Source: Gammaproteobacteria bacterium (GTDB taxonomy: Bacteria > Pseudomonadota > Gammaproteobacteria > Pseudomonadales > Pseudohongiellaceae). Taken from it: a stretch of 47,523 nucleotides of DNA. The stretch is from NCBI GenBank assembly GCA_030654835.1, contig JAURWS010000018.1, positions 1-47,523 on the forward strand, in the 5' to 3' direction. Of the stretch, positions 14,510-24,634 are shown one piece after another. The notes below the pieces were generated by a model. The model had not been told where the DNA came from. It searched no databases and saw only the letters and a list, made by a program, of their open reading frames with translations. Position numbers and translations under genes: made by a program. Each line of letters begins with the position of its first letter. Position 1 is the stretch's first letter.

Positions 14510-17446
14510 TTATGCACCCGGCGTCCACTCGATGGATGCCCAGAACTGACGGCCCCACGGGGTAGAGAGACGGGATTCAAAGCCACCTTGCATCGGCATG
14601 CGCTGCGGGCGCTTGTCGAACAGATTGTTGATACCGACACTGACATTGAACTCGCTGTCGAAGTAATCATTGATCACCATCGAGTAGCGGGCATCCCAGC
14701 GCATTTCACCTCTAACGGTGCGCGGTGCCTTCCAACCATCGTTGTAAGCGTCCACTGTCACGTCGTCATACTTCACGGTGTGCCAGTAGTTGGCAGCCAG
14801 TGAGGCACTCTGATTGTCGCGGAACCAGTTGAAGCGCACGTTGCTCTTGAACTTCGGCATTGGAGGAACGATACCGGTACCGGCGTTCTGCTTTCCTACC
14901 GCTTCCTTACGGCCACCGAACAGATCCTGGTAGTCGAAAGCCTTGTAGTAAGTGGTCTGAGCTGTCGTGGAGAATGTCCCCCAGTTATCAGTCTGGAATT
15001 CATAATCCGCAGTCACGTCGAACAGATCGATCCAGACAGAACTGATGTTCTGCGATTGCGTGTACACCGACTCGACAGATTGGTCTGCACGACGATCCAC
15101 TGCAGGACCGGAATTACCGGCGTATGCAGCCAGCCACGCATTGGCGGCATTACGTGTCGCCGATCCGACTCTATAGTCATACGCACTGATGCCGGTGGCC
15201 GCCTGGAACTGCTGGAACTGGAAGCTCACGGTGTCCTGGGTGGTCAGGCTGCGAATACGGTCTGTGTATTCGATCTCCTGATAGTCCAAAGACAGCGTGA
15301 ATCCATCCAGTGCGCCGCTCGGCTGCCATGTGGCACCCATGTTCCTGATCTCGGAAGTCTCAGGCTCCAGGTTCGGGTTACCGGCAGAACAGGTCGTGGC
15401 ACCGATCAGCAGATTGTTGGTGAACGGGTCACGTCCGCTGAACACCTCACCGCAGTTCTCGTCCCGAATATATGGGCGACTCTGAACGGGTGACGGGGCG
15501 AGGAAGCTCTCTCCCCATGACGCACGCATGGCCAACGTCTCGATGGGCTCCCAACGCAGCGCAACCTTCGGAGTCGTGGCCTCCAGACCGAAGTCCTTGA
15601 ATTGCTCGTGACGCACGGCGGCTTGCAGCGCCAGCGTCTCAAGAATCGGGATTTCGATTTCCATGAACGCCGCTCTTACCTCAGAGGCATAGTGCTCGTC
15701 CGTAGGCAGCGGTGCACCGGCCACAGTGTTGTAGTCCCAGCCCATGGCATCGATGGGGTTGGCGAAACGATTATCGAAGAAGTCGCGCCATTGATAACCA
15801 ATCGCCGTCTGCACGGCACCGGCCGGAAGCTGGAACAGTTCGCCCGTCAGCACTGTTTCGAAGATATCAAGATCTTCCTTTTGCGTCAGACGGTTCTTGT
15901 CACGCTCGAACAGCCACTCGGTGACAGCCACAGAGTTGTCGGTCTTGCCTTTGACGAACAAGGGCGAGCGGGGATCTGCAGAACCGAAGGGGTTCCAGTA
16001 TTCGTTGCCATTCGGGCCACCCAGCCCCTGCAGGGCCAGTTGGAGCTTGCCCAGATGCACCGAGTAGGAGTCACTCATCGACCTGCTGTCCTGCCGTGAG
16101 AAGTAGGAGTAGCCGGTCCAGGTCTCGGTGATGTCGTATTCAGCACTGAACTTGAACCGATTGAGTTGCGAATGCGTCTCGAAGGTTCTTGAGCCGCCGG
16201 AATTTTCGAGGTGGCTTGGACGGTGCGTGTAGGACTCGGTAATCATGCGCCAATTCCAGGGCACCACATCAAACCCGTAGGGGTTGGCCGGGTGATTGGC
16301 ACGAATGTAGAGCACGTTCTGGTTGTTGCCCGTTGTCGCCGTGGTCGACGTGGTGCGGCCGTTGGAGATGCGATAGGAGTTGTTCAACGTCGCATTCAGG
16401 CGCAGCCAGTCAGTGGCCTCGTAGCTGAACGAGTTGTAGAGGTTGTAGTTCTCCTCTTCTGTGGAGTAGGCGAACTGCTTGGTGTAGTCAAACAGACAGT
16501 TGCCTGTCAGGGCGCCAGAGGCGGACTTCTGCGGAACACCCGATGGTGTGCTGAACTTTCCCTGACCGTGTCCCGGATATCCGTTGTTGAATGTGCCACA
16601 GGACGGATCGACCAGAATGCGATTGCTGGCCGCCGTGGAGACGACACCACCATGACGTTGATACAATCTGACACCGGCAGGAGCAGGAGTCGTTACACGG
16701 CGGAAGGAGCCTGGGTTACCCGACGTGGACGAGCCATAGGCCATTTCCCACTCACGCAATCTTTCGTACTGCAGCAACGGGGTTTTTTTCTTGTTTTCAA
16801 ACGCACCGACATAGGAAATGCCGTTGTCGAACGTCTTGCCCCACATGGCCGAGGCGGTGGTTTCTTCCATGCCACGTTCATCGGTCACCTGATAGTAGGC
16901 CCGCGCCTTGAACCCTTCGAATTCTTTCGTCGGAATGATGTTCACAACACCCGCCACCGCGTCCGAACCATAGAGCGCAGAGCCACCGTCGAGCACCATT
17001 TCCAGACGGTCGATGGCGATTTCCGGCAGTGAAGAAGATACGGCCGGTGACAAGGTGCGGGTTCCATCCACCAGCGTCAGTGTAGAGTTCTCACCGAGAC
17101 CGCGTAGGTTGAAACTGGCCGCTATGGAGTCCTGGGCGCCGTCCTGGCCAGCCAGCACGTTGGCCACTACATCGGTGTTCTGGGTATAGGTCAATTCCCG
17201 AATGTAGTTCGACATGCTGGGCGCACCTGATTCGAACAGGTCCACCTGGCTGACGGTGTCTACTGGGGAGTTCTGGGCAAAGGCGCTGTTCCGAATATAG
17301 GAACCGGTAACAACTACTTCTTCAACTTCCGCTTCGTCTGCAGCTGCAGGGGCTTGGGCGTGGGCGACCAATGGAAGCGAAAGGGAAGCAGCGAGGCATG
17401 AGTGAATCAGGTAACGCAGTTTCCCGCGTGGTGTTATGTAAGGCAT
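14510..17446 (-). CDS. TonB-dependent outer-membrane receptor
   Basis: This 978-residue receptor imports an unknown ligand using TonB energy. The signal peptide is cleaved after AHA (about residue 30). A TonB-box-like EEVVVTGSYIRN precedes the plug domain (about 45-165, with FNLRGLGENSTLTLVDGTR and SALYGSDAVAGVVNII). The remainder is a 22-strand barrel ending in NNLFDKRPQRMP and WGRQFWASIEWTPGA. The ribosome-binding site is CGGAG six bases before ATG 17446. It is a close tandem paralogue of the gene at 17873-20784 and shares its upstream element. No periplasmic binding protein or siderophore gene is nearby, so the ligand may be a peptide, carbohydrate or iron complex. Confidence 0.93.
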   Translation of the reverse strand: MPYITPRGKLRYLIHSCLAASLSLPLVAHAQAPAAADEAEVEEVVVTGSYIRNSAFAQNSPVDTVSQVDLFESGAPSMSNYIRELTYTQNTDVVANVLAGQDGAQDSIAASFNLRGLGENSTLTLVDGTRTLSPAVSSSLPEIAIDRLEMVLDGGSALYGSDAVAGVVNIIPTKEFEGFKARAYYQVTDERGMEETTASAMWGKTFDNGISYVGAFENKKKTPLLQYERLREWEMAYGSSTSGNPGSFRRVTTPAPAGVRLYQRHGGVVSTAASNRILVDPSCGTFNNGYPGHGQGKFSTPSGVPQKSASGALTGNCLFDYTKQFAYSTEEENYNLYNSFSYEATDWLRLNATLNNSYRISNGRTTSTTATTGNNQNVLYIRANHPANPYGFDVVPWNWRMITESYTHRPSHLENSGGSRTFETHSQLNRFKFSAEYDITETWTGYSYFSRQDSRSMSDSYSVHLGKLQLALQGLGGPNGNEYWNPFGSADPRSPLFVKGKTDNSVAVTEWLFERDKNRLTQKEDLDIFETVLTGELFQLPAGAVQTAIGYQWRDFFDNRFANPIDAMGWDYNTVAGAPLPTDEHYASEVRAAFMEIEIPILETLALQAAVRHEQFKDFGLEATTPKVALRWEPIETLAMRASWGESFLAPSPVQSRPYIRDENCGEVFSGRDPFTNNLLIGATTCSAGNPNLEPETSEIRNMGATWQPSGALDGFTLSLDYQEIEYTDRIRSLTTQDTVSFQFQQFQAATGISAYDYRVGSATRNAANAWLAAYAGNSGPAVDRRADQSVESVYTQSQNISSVWIDLFDVTADYEFQTDNWGTFSTTAQTTYYKAFDYQDLFGGRKEAVGKQNAGTGIVPPMPKFKSNVRFNWFRDNQSASLAANYWHTVKYDDVTVDAYNDGWKAPRTVRGEMRWDARYSMVINDYFDSEFNVSVGINNLFDKRPQRMPMQGGFESRLSTPWGRQFWASIEWTPGA

Positions 17447-17489
17447 ATTTATCTCCGTTTTTAGCCATGCTTATTGAAGCGTTTTTTTC

Positions 17490-17520
17490 GGCTTTTATTA
17501 TCTTGATATCAATCAATTAC
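17490..17520 (-). promoter_or_regulatory. Shared upstream element of the tandem receptor genes, copy 1
   Basis: About 31 bases here match 20823-20854 at most positions and sit at a similar distance from the receptor start. On the minus strand a TTGTGT hexamer and a GATAAT hexamer are spaced as a sigma-70 promoter (16 bases). The conserved TGATATCA palindrome could be an operator. The rest of 17521-17786 shows nothing beyond AT-rich sequence. Confidence 0.5.
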
Positions 17521-17786
17521 ACAAAAGGCCCCGAATAATCCATGGCGTTTCCCACAGTGTCCGACACTGCCCCCGCCATAACTTCGACAATCTGTAACAA
17601 CCCTGTGCACCGGAGTTTAACCAGCTTCCAAAAACTTATTCAAGCATTTATTTAACTCATGCTTAGTTCCATAACTTTTAGAACTTTTATTTTTTAATAA
17701 ATAAATGGAACGATAAGATAAAACGAAATGTTTCCACGATAGCCCGAAAGGCGTCATCGGATAGCCCTTTAACCCACATAAAAAAA

Positions 17787-17815
17787 GGGGGTTCAGAGCA
17801 ACACTCTGAACCCCC
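17787..17815 (-). terminator. Rho-independent terminator of the upstream receptor gene
   Basis: On the minus strand the 12-bp stem GGGGGTTCAGAG / CTCTGAACCCCC is followed by seven T residues (17780-17786). It lies about 60 bases after the stop at 17873, so the two receptor genes are probably transcribed separately. Confidence 0.9.
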
Positions 17816-17872
17816 CTTCTTTTCGATCACCGGTCAACGAACAGGGAGTTCGTCAACTGGCAGGGTGAAACA

Positions 17873-20784
17873 TCAAGCACCCGGCGTCCACTCCAGCGAC
17901 ACCCAGAACTGACGTCCCCATGGCGTGGAGAGACGCGTCTCGGCACCGCCGATGATGCCAAGACGCTGCGGACGCTTGTCGAACAGGTTGTTAATGCCCG
18001 TCGCGATAGTGAACTCGCTGTCCAAGTACTGATCCAGCACGATCGCATAGCGAGCATCGAAGATGTACTCACCACGGATGGTCTTGGGCGGATTGAGAGC
18101 GTTGTCACCATCTTCCGGATAGAAGTCCACGACCTGGTCATCAAACTTGATACTGCTCCAGTAGTTCGTGGAAATCGACGCACTCTGATTGCCCATGAAC
18201 CAGTTCACCCGCGCATTGGCCTTGACCTCCGGCAGGGGAGGCACAATGCCCGTTCTGCCGTTCTGCTTGCCAAGCGCCTCGGTGCGGACGCCATCCAACC
18301 CCATGTAATCGTAGGAGTCATAGATGGTGGTCTGCACGGTGGTAGTGAAGCTGCCCCAGTTATCTGTCTCCATCTGGTACTGCGCCTTGATGTCGACAAG
18401 GTCGATCCACACAGAGCTGATGTTGGCAGATTGTGCAAACAGCCTTTCTACAGATCCGTTGGGATAACGACGGATCTTGTTGCCGGGCTGGGCAGCCTGG
18501 ATGGCGAGCCATGCATCTGCCGCGTTGCGGGTGGCAGAGCCTGGAACCGCACTGTAGGCGGACTTGGCGATGCCGGTCTCAGCCAGGAAGCGGCTGAACT
18601 CGAAACCCACCGTGTCCTGCTGGCTCAGAGTTCTGATACGGTCAACGTATTCAATCTCCTGATAGTCCATGGACAGATTCAAGCCTTCCAGAATGTTGCC
18701 CGTCGGTTCCCAGGTGAAACCAAAATTCTTGATGGTAGAGGTTTCAGGCTGCAGATTGGGGTTGCCGGATTGACACCACACACCGCCGATCAATGGTGTA
18801 TTGGTGAATTCGTCAATACCGCTGAACATGTCGGCACAGCGGTCATCCGCGACGAAAGGTCTGGCCTGGATTGGTGAAGGTGCGAGGAAGCTCTCGCCCC
18901 ACGACGCCCGCAACGCCAACTGTGGCAGAGCTTCCCAGCGCAACGACACCTTGGGCGTGGTCGCTTCCAGCCCGAAGTCCTTGAACTGTTCGTGACGCAC
19001 CGCAAACTGCGCATCGAGCCCTTCGATAATGGGCACTTCCAGTTCGGCGAACACTGAACGAGTTTCCGACACGTAGACGGCGTCCTGCAGCCGCGCTCCG
19101 AGCACCTGGCTGTTGGCGTAGTCCTCGCCCAGCTGGTCATAGGGGTCGACATAATCTTCCATCGTCAGATCGCGCCACTGATAGCCGAACGCCATCTGCA
19201 CGGGGCCAGCGGGCAGATCAAACACTTCGCCAGTCAGTACGGTCTCGAAGACGTCGAGGAAATTGCGTGCACCGAGGCGGTTGGGGTTGGACAGCATCAA
19301 CCAGTCGATCATTTCCTGGGGATTATCGGTCACCCCTTTGACGTAGCGGGAGGACAGGGGCGATTGCGAGCCGAAGGGGTTGAACCACTGATTGCCGTTG
19401 GGGCCGCCCTTGCCAGACATCGCCAACTGCAGACGACTGGAACTGACTACCATCTCATCATTGGTGGACTTGTCTTCCTGCGCGGCATAGTAGGTATAGC
19501 CTGTCCAGGAACCACTGATGTCGTACTCGGCGCTTAACTTCAGACGGTTGAGCGCATAATCGCTATCCACTTTCTTGGAGGTGTCGGTGTAATACGTCGA
19601 TGGAATGTTGCCACCGGTGTTGCCGAATACGCGCCAGCTCCACGGCGTCAAATCCTTCTTCCAGATATTGGCTGGATGGTTCGCAGGAATCTTCATCACC
19701 GCACGGTCGTTACCGCCGTTGGGTGATGTCCCGGTGGTGCGCTGGTGGCTATAGCGATAGTGGTTGTTCAAAGTCGCGTTCAGGCGCAGCCAGTCGGTGG
19801 CTTCGTAACTGACTGTGTTATAGAGGTTGTAGTTGACCTCATGGCGTGAGTAGGCGTGCTGGATACTGTACTCATAAGTGCAGTTGCCTTTGTAGATCGT
19901 GCCGGAAGGGTTGGTGGTCATGCCCTGCCCGTGCGATGGGAAGCCCGCGTTGAACGTGCCGCAATCTGGATCCAGCAACACAGCGCCAACACTGGTGCCG
20001 CCGTGCGGTTGCAGCAGCTGCACGCCCGGCTTGGCGCCACGCAGTTCACGGAATGATCCGATCGGGCCAGCGTTGGAAGCGTTGTTGGAATGCTGCCACT
20101 CGCGGGGACGCTCATACATCATCAGCGAGTCTTTTTCTGAGCTTCGAAGGCGCCCACATAATCGATACCGTTGTTGAAGGACTTGCCCCACATGAAGGAG
20201 CCGGTCATTTCTTCCATGGCGCCGTCTTCGGTACGCTGATAGTAGCTGCGGGCACGGAAGCCTTCGAACTCCTTGATGGGGATAATGTTGACAACGCCAG
20301 CCACGGCGTCAGAGCCGTACAGTGCCGAGCCACCGTCCAGCACCATCTCCATGCGGCTGATGGCGATCTCAGGTAAGCTTGCCGACATCAACGGGCTGAG
20401 GGTACGGGCGCCATCGATCAGGGTGAGTGTGGAGTTCTCCCCAAGGCCGCGCAGGTTGAAGCTACTGTTGCCGGACTGCGCGCCGTCCGCGCTTCCCAGC
20501 ACAATATTCACCACGTTGGTGTTCTGTGTGTAGCTCAGATCCCGAATGTAGGCACCCATGCTGGGGGCACCGGACTCGAACAGGTCGGTTTGGGAAACCG
20601 TATCGACCGGGGAGTTCTGCGCGAACGCACTGTTACGGATGTAGGAACCAGTGACCACCACCTCTTCCACCTCGGCGTCAGCCGCAGGTTGTTGAGCGTG
20701 AACGATCATGGGGAGTGCAAAGGAAGTAGCAAGGCAGGTGTGGATTAGATAGCGCAGCTTCCCGCGCCGGGAGATGTATTGCAT
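17873..20784 (-). pseudogene. TonB-dependent receptor, tandem paralogue split by a one-base frameshift
   Basis: The first part (20784 to a TGA at 20122-20124) encodes the signal peptide, TonB box and plug and ends FEAQKKTR. The second part continues in another frame from about 20130 (DSLMMYERPREW) through a full barrel to 17873, ending EWTPGA. Together they would give about 970 residues, close to the 978 of the neighbour. The break is at an A-run at 20132-20136 (minus strand CAG AAA AAG ACT). One more A restores KKDSLMMYE in line with the paralogue. The start at 20784 has GGAG seven bases upstream and aligns with the paralogue; the ATG at 20796 does not. Possible causes are a real mutation, an assembly error, or -1 slippage on AAAAAG. 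Confidence 0.85.
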
Positions 20785-20822
20785 ATTAAGCTCCATGTGT
20801 CAGCCATGCCCGTAGGCATATA

Positions 20823-20854
20823 GGCTATTATTGTTTTGATTATCAGTCACTTAC
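20823..20854 (-). promoter_or_regulatory. Shared upstream element of the tandem receptor genes, copy 2
   Basis: This copy matches 17490-17520. On the minus strand TTGTAA and CAATAA occupy the same relative places as the promoter hexamers of copy 1, with a TGATAATCA between them. A Fur box was considered, but the match is weak. Confidence 0.5.
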
Positions 20855-20865
20855 AAGCTTAAAAC

Positions 20866-20970
20866 ATGCGTACAGACATCACGGGAGGTACTGCAACCGG
20901 AGGGTCAACGGGCAAAGCCGCAGACTTCGAGTACTACGATGAACTGAAACTACCGCGCGACGAAACATAG
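20866..20970 (+). CDS. Possible 34-residue small protein
   Basis: ATG 20866 opens a short frame with a glycine/threonine-rich N-terminus (TGGTATGGSTG) and an acidic-aromatic tail (DFEYYDELKLPRDE). No clear ribosome-binding site is present and no family is recognised. It is the only frame of note in the 300-base gap between the receptor and the coiled-coil gene, and may be a chance frame or the tail of a lost gene. Confidence 0.2.
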   Translation: MRTDITGGTATGGSTGKAADFEYYDELKLPRDET

Positions 20971-21122
20971 CAGCTCGCCAATGGCAGAGCAAAAGATTTA
21001 ATTTATCGAACGAGCGTTTCGCCTGCGCTGGAACATCGGCTCCCCGCCAGGGCTGAGTTGCCCTGCAATTTACTACCCGCTGCCCGGGTCTCTATTCACC
21101 CCATTTGGTAAGGAATTGCTAC

Positions 21123-21449
21123 ATGAGAGCAACTACATTCGGCGCCCTGGCGCTGGCAGTGGCAGGGCTGGCATTTGCCGCTTACGAATATAATGCGGTC
21201 CGAGACCAACGAGTGCAATTGCAGCAAAGCGACCGCCAGCTTGGTACTCTGCGCGCACAACTGCAGGCACAGATTGCCGCCAATGCACAGCTGCAGAACA
21301 CCTTCGAAGGGCAGATCGCCTCGCTGCAACAAAACCTGCAACGCTCATCGCAGCAGCTCACCACCCTCTCAGAATCTCTTAAGGAAGCCCGTGAGATGCT
21401 GAGTGCCAGTATCACTGGCCAACCGCCTGCATCTGGAACAAAACCCTGA
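21123..21449 (+). CDS. Small membrane-anchored coiled-coil protein
   Basis: This is a 108-residue protein. The N-terminus (FGALALAVAGLAFAAYEY) is a single membrane helix or signal anchor. Residues 28-95 are rich in Gln, Leu and Ser with heptad spacing (VQLQQSDRQLGTLRAQLQAQ and on), so a long coiled coil is likely. The tail is proline-rich. AAGGA precedes ATG 21123. It lies 110 bases upstream of the M16 peptidase on the same strand and may be cotranscribed. No family is recognised. Confidence 0.65.
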   Translation: MRATTFGALALAVAGLAFAAYEYNAVRDQRVQLQQSDRQLGTLRAQLQAQIAANAQLQNTFEGQIASLQQNLQRSSQQLTTLSESLKEAREMLSASITGQPPASGTKP

Positions 21450-21559
21450 CCCTGCGGCGAACCTGTACAGTGGTAGACTTCCTTGTGGAATTCTTTACAT
21501 TAGCCCCCAACTTTGCAGCGCAACAAATGCCCTTGCCGCCAAATCTATGGAGATATTTT

Positions 21560-24500
21560 ATGCATGACTCTCTGACAATCAGTAATCGCGGGCGGGTCCT
21601 TTATGCCCTTTGGGTACGCTCCCACGGGGGGCTCAGGTGGGCTGGTGTTGTTGTTGCTTTGCTGCTGACGCTCGGGCTGAGCGCCTGCGGTCCGCAGGGC
21701 AGCACGGCGCCTGCAGAAGAGGCTGACGAAATTATCGCGGGCGGGCCCGCCCCCACAGAAGGGTATCGGCAGACCAACACGCCGAACCCGGCCGATGCGC
21801 TCGACACGCATATCTTCGAACTCGACAATGGCCTGCAGGTCTACCTCACCGAGAACCATGAGGAACCACGCTTCTACGCCGAGATCGCCGTGAAGGCGGG
21901 CAGCAAACATGACCCCGCCGATGCCACCGGCCTGGCCCACTATCTCGAACACCTGTTGTTCAAAGGCAACCAGTCGATCGGCACACTCGACTACGCTGCC
22001 GAGAAGCCCTATCTGGATCAGATCACCGCTCTCTATGAACGCCATTTCAATGAGACCGACCCAGCCGCCCGCGCCGCGATCTACGCCGAGATCAACCAGG
22101 TCTCCCAGCAGGCCGCCCAATACGCCATTCCCAACGAGATCGACAAGCTCTACAACGGCATGGGCGCTTCCGGCCTGAACGCGCACACCTGGCATGAAGA
22201 AACCGTCTACAAGGTCGGTCTGCCTTCCAACCGTCTGCAGCAGTGGGCCACCATCGAATCCAGCCGCTTCATCGACCCTGTATTCCGCCTCTTCCACACC
22301 GAGCTGGAAACCGTCTATGAAGAGAAGAACCAGAGCGACGACAACCGTGACCGCGTCTCCTATTACGCGCTCGGCGAGCTGCTCTACAAGAAGCACCCTT
22401 ATGGCCAGCAGACCACCATTGGCGATGCCGAACACCTGAAGAATCCGTCCCTCGTTTATATCCAGAATTACTTCGACACCTACTATGTGCCGAACAACAT
22501 GGCCATCTTCATCAGCGGCGACATCAATATCGATGAGACCATCGCCGTGATCAACGAGCGCTTCGGCCAGTGGGAGCGCAAGGACGTGCCGCAAGTCGGC
22601 CCGTGGGTAGAAGACCCAATCCAGGGCGCCGAGCGCGTGACGGTGAGCTACCGTGGCGAAGAGGAGGTGCAGATCGCCTTCCGCACCGTCAACAATACGC
22701 ATCCTGACAAAGAAGCGTTGATGCTGGTGGACATGATTCTGGACAACCGCACGGCGGGGCTGATCAACCTCAATCTGAATCAGGCACAGGCCGTGCAGGC
22801 CGCTGGCTCATCTCCGGAGTTCCTCAACGACTATGGCTCGCAGCGTCTGTGGGGCGTGCCCAAGCAGGGCCAGACCCTCGCCGAGGTAGAACAGCTGTTG
22901 CTGAACCAGATCGAGCACATCAAGAAGGGCGAGTTCGAGGACTGGATCATTCCGGCCATCGTCAATGACTTCAAGAAGAGCCAGAAGGGTGCACTGGAAT
23001 CCAACACGGCGCGCGTGTCGACGATGCGCAGCGCCTTCCAGGCCGGTGACGACTGGGATCATTCCGTCGGCGAGATCGCCCGTCTGGAGCAGGTCACCAA
23101 GCAGGACATCATCGACGTGGCCAATCGCTATTTCGGCGCCAACTACGTCGCCGTGCATCGCATCGACGAGCAGCACGACATCCCGCTGGTCGAGAAGCCC
23201 CAGATCGACCCGGTGGCCATTGACCCGAGCCGTCAGTCACAGTTTGCCGCCAGCATCATGGCGATGCCTTACGAAGAGATCGAGCCGACCTACGTGGACC
23301 CGGACGAGGACTATCAGGTCGTCGACTTCGCGCCGGGCGTGCAACTGTATTACTCGCCCAATCCGCTCAATGACCTGTTCTCCTTCTCCATCAATGTCGA
23401 AGTCGGCACTGAGGAGAATGATCGTCTCGGGCTCGCCACTGCCTTGCTGGAGAAATCCGGTGCTGGCACGCTCTCCGCCACCGATCTGCAGAAAGAGTGG
23501 TACCGCCTGGGCAGCGAGTTTGGTGTTGGCGCCGGGGCCAACGAATCCTCGATCGGAATCTCCGGGCTGGACGAACAGTTCGAACCGAGCCTTGAACTGA
23601 TGCTGTCGCTGGTGCGCAACCCCACCTCCGATGAAGCCACGCTGGAAGAACTCAAGGCCATCATCCTCAAGTCTCGTGAAGACCAGAAGCAAGACCCGGC
23701 CGCCATCAGCCAGGCGCTGTATCTCTACAACCGCTATGGCGACGAATCGCCGATGCTGCAGTCTTTGACCAGCGCGCAGATTCAGGCGGCCACGATTGCC
23801 GAGCTGCAGACACTGATCGGCGATCTGCTGCACTACAAGCACACGCTCAGCTACACTGGCTCGCTGCCGCTGGACACGCTGCTGGCCAGCCTGCGTGAGC
23901 ACTATGTGGTCCCGGCCGAACTGAAAGACACCCCGCCCTACCGTTTCCGCACCGCGCGCGTAGTGAGCGAGAACGAGGTCTATGTGGTGGATCAGGAGAC
24001 CGCCCAGGCCCAGGTGCGCATCGAGTTCCCCGACGGGACTTACGACGAGCAACTGGTCGTTCCGTCGTCGTTGTACAACACCTATTTCGGCACCAGCATG
24101 TCGAGCGTGGTGTTTCAGGAACTGCGTGAGGCTCGCGCCCTCGCCTACTCCGCGCAGGCACAGTACTCGCAGGGCGGACGCCTGAATGCCGAAAACGTCG
24201 CCGTCGGTGCCATCGGTTCACAGAACGACAAGACGGTGGAAGCGGTCGCCGCCTTCCTCGATCTGTTCGACAACATGCCGGTCTCGGCGGATCGCTTCAA
24301 CGAAGCCAAGAGTTCACTGGAAAACCGTTACCGCACATCGACTGTTGGCTTCCGTCAGGTAATCGGCAGCGTGCGTTCCTGGGAGCGTCTGGGCCTGCAG
24401 GGCAGTGATCCGCGTGCGGCACGCTTCGCGCAGTTGCAGTCTGCGGAGCTGGACGACATGCTGAACTTCCAGCGCCAGAACATCGCAGGAAAACCCAAGC

Positions 24501-24601
24501 TGATCTCGGTGGTGGGCGATCTGGACCGCATCGGGGCTGAAGCCCTGAATCAGTTCGGCAAGGTGACCCAAATGCAGGTCGACGACATTTTTGTCGAATA
24601 G
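21560..24601 (+). CDS. M16-family (insulinase-like) zinc peptidase lipoprotein
   Basis: This 1013-residue lipoprotein carries two M16 halves. The signal peptide ends in a lipobox, LTLGLSACG (Cys about 44). The first half has the inverted zinc site HYLEHLLFKG (HxxEH, about residue 139) with the downstream glutamate in ETVYEEKNQ. The second half (from about residue 590) lacks HxxEH, as usual for the inactive partner domain. ATG 21560 has GGAG eight bases upstream. The long n-region before the hydrophobic core is unusual. Such enzymes degrade or mature peptides in the periplasm. It lies 33 bases upstream of the ABC gene unit and is probably part of its transcript. Confidence 0.92.
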   Translation: MHDSLTISNRGRVLYALWVRSHGGLRWAGVVVALLLTLGLSACGPQGSTAPAEEADEIIAGGPAPTEGYRQTNTPNPADALDTHIFELDNGLQVYLTENHEEPRFYAEIAVKAGSKHDPADATGLAHYLEHLLFKGNQSIGTLDYAAEKPYLDQITALYERHFNETDPAARAAIYAEINQVSQQAAQYAIPNEIDKLYNGMGASGLNAHTWHEETVYKVGLPSNRLQQWATIESSRFIDPVFRLFHTELETVYEEKNQSDDNRDRVSYYALGELLYKKHPYGQQTTIGDAEHLKNPSLVYIQNYFDTYYVPNNMAIFISGDINIDETIAVINERFGQWERKDVPQVGPWVEDPIQGAERVTVSYRGEEEVQIAFRTVNNTHPDKEALMLVDMILDNRTAGLINLNLNQAQAVQAAGSSPEFLNDYGSQRLWGVPKQGQTLAEVEQLLLNQIEHIKKGEFEDWIIPAIVNDFKKSQKGALESNTARVSTMRSAFQAGDDWDHSVGEIARLEQVTKQDIIDVANRYFGANYVAVHRIDEQHDIPLVEKPQIDPVAIDPSRQSQFAASIMAMPYEEIEPTYVDPDEDYQVVDFAPGVQLYYSPNPLNDLFSFSINVEVGTEENDRLGLATALLEKSGAGTLSATDLQKEWYRLGSEFGVGAGANESSIGISGLDEQFEPSLELMLSLVRNPTSDEATLEELKAIILKSREDQKQDPAAISQALYLYNRYGDESPMLQSLTSAQIQAATIAELQTLIGDLLHYKHTLSYTGSLPLDTLLASLREHYVVPAELKDTPPYRFRTARVVSENEVYVVDQETAQAQVRIEFPDGTYDEQLVVPSSLYNTYFGTSMSSVVFQELREARALAYSAQAQYSQGGRLNAENVAVGAIGSQNDKTVEAVAAFLDLFDNMPVSADRFNEAKSSLENRYRTSTVGFRQVIGSVRSWERLGLQGSDPRAARFAQLQSAELDDMLNFQRQNIAGKPKLISVVGDLDRIGAEALNQFGKVTQMQVDDIFVE

Positions 24602-24634
24602 TTTTCCGTCTAGTTTTCGAGCAAGCAGCCAGTC

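Noticed and set aside
20823-20854. Fur box upstream of the second receptor
   Set aside because: Only about 12 of 19 positions match the consensus by eye, and the first receptor's copy matches no better.
21545-22702. 385-codon antisense frame opposite the M16 peptidase
   Set aside because: No recognisable domain or ribosome-binding site, and the plus strand encodes clear M16 motifs.
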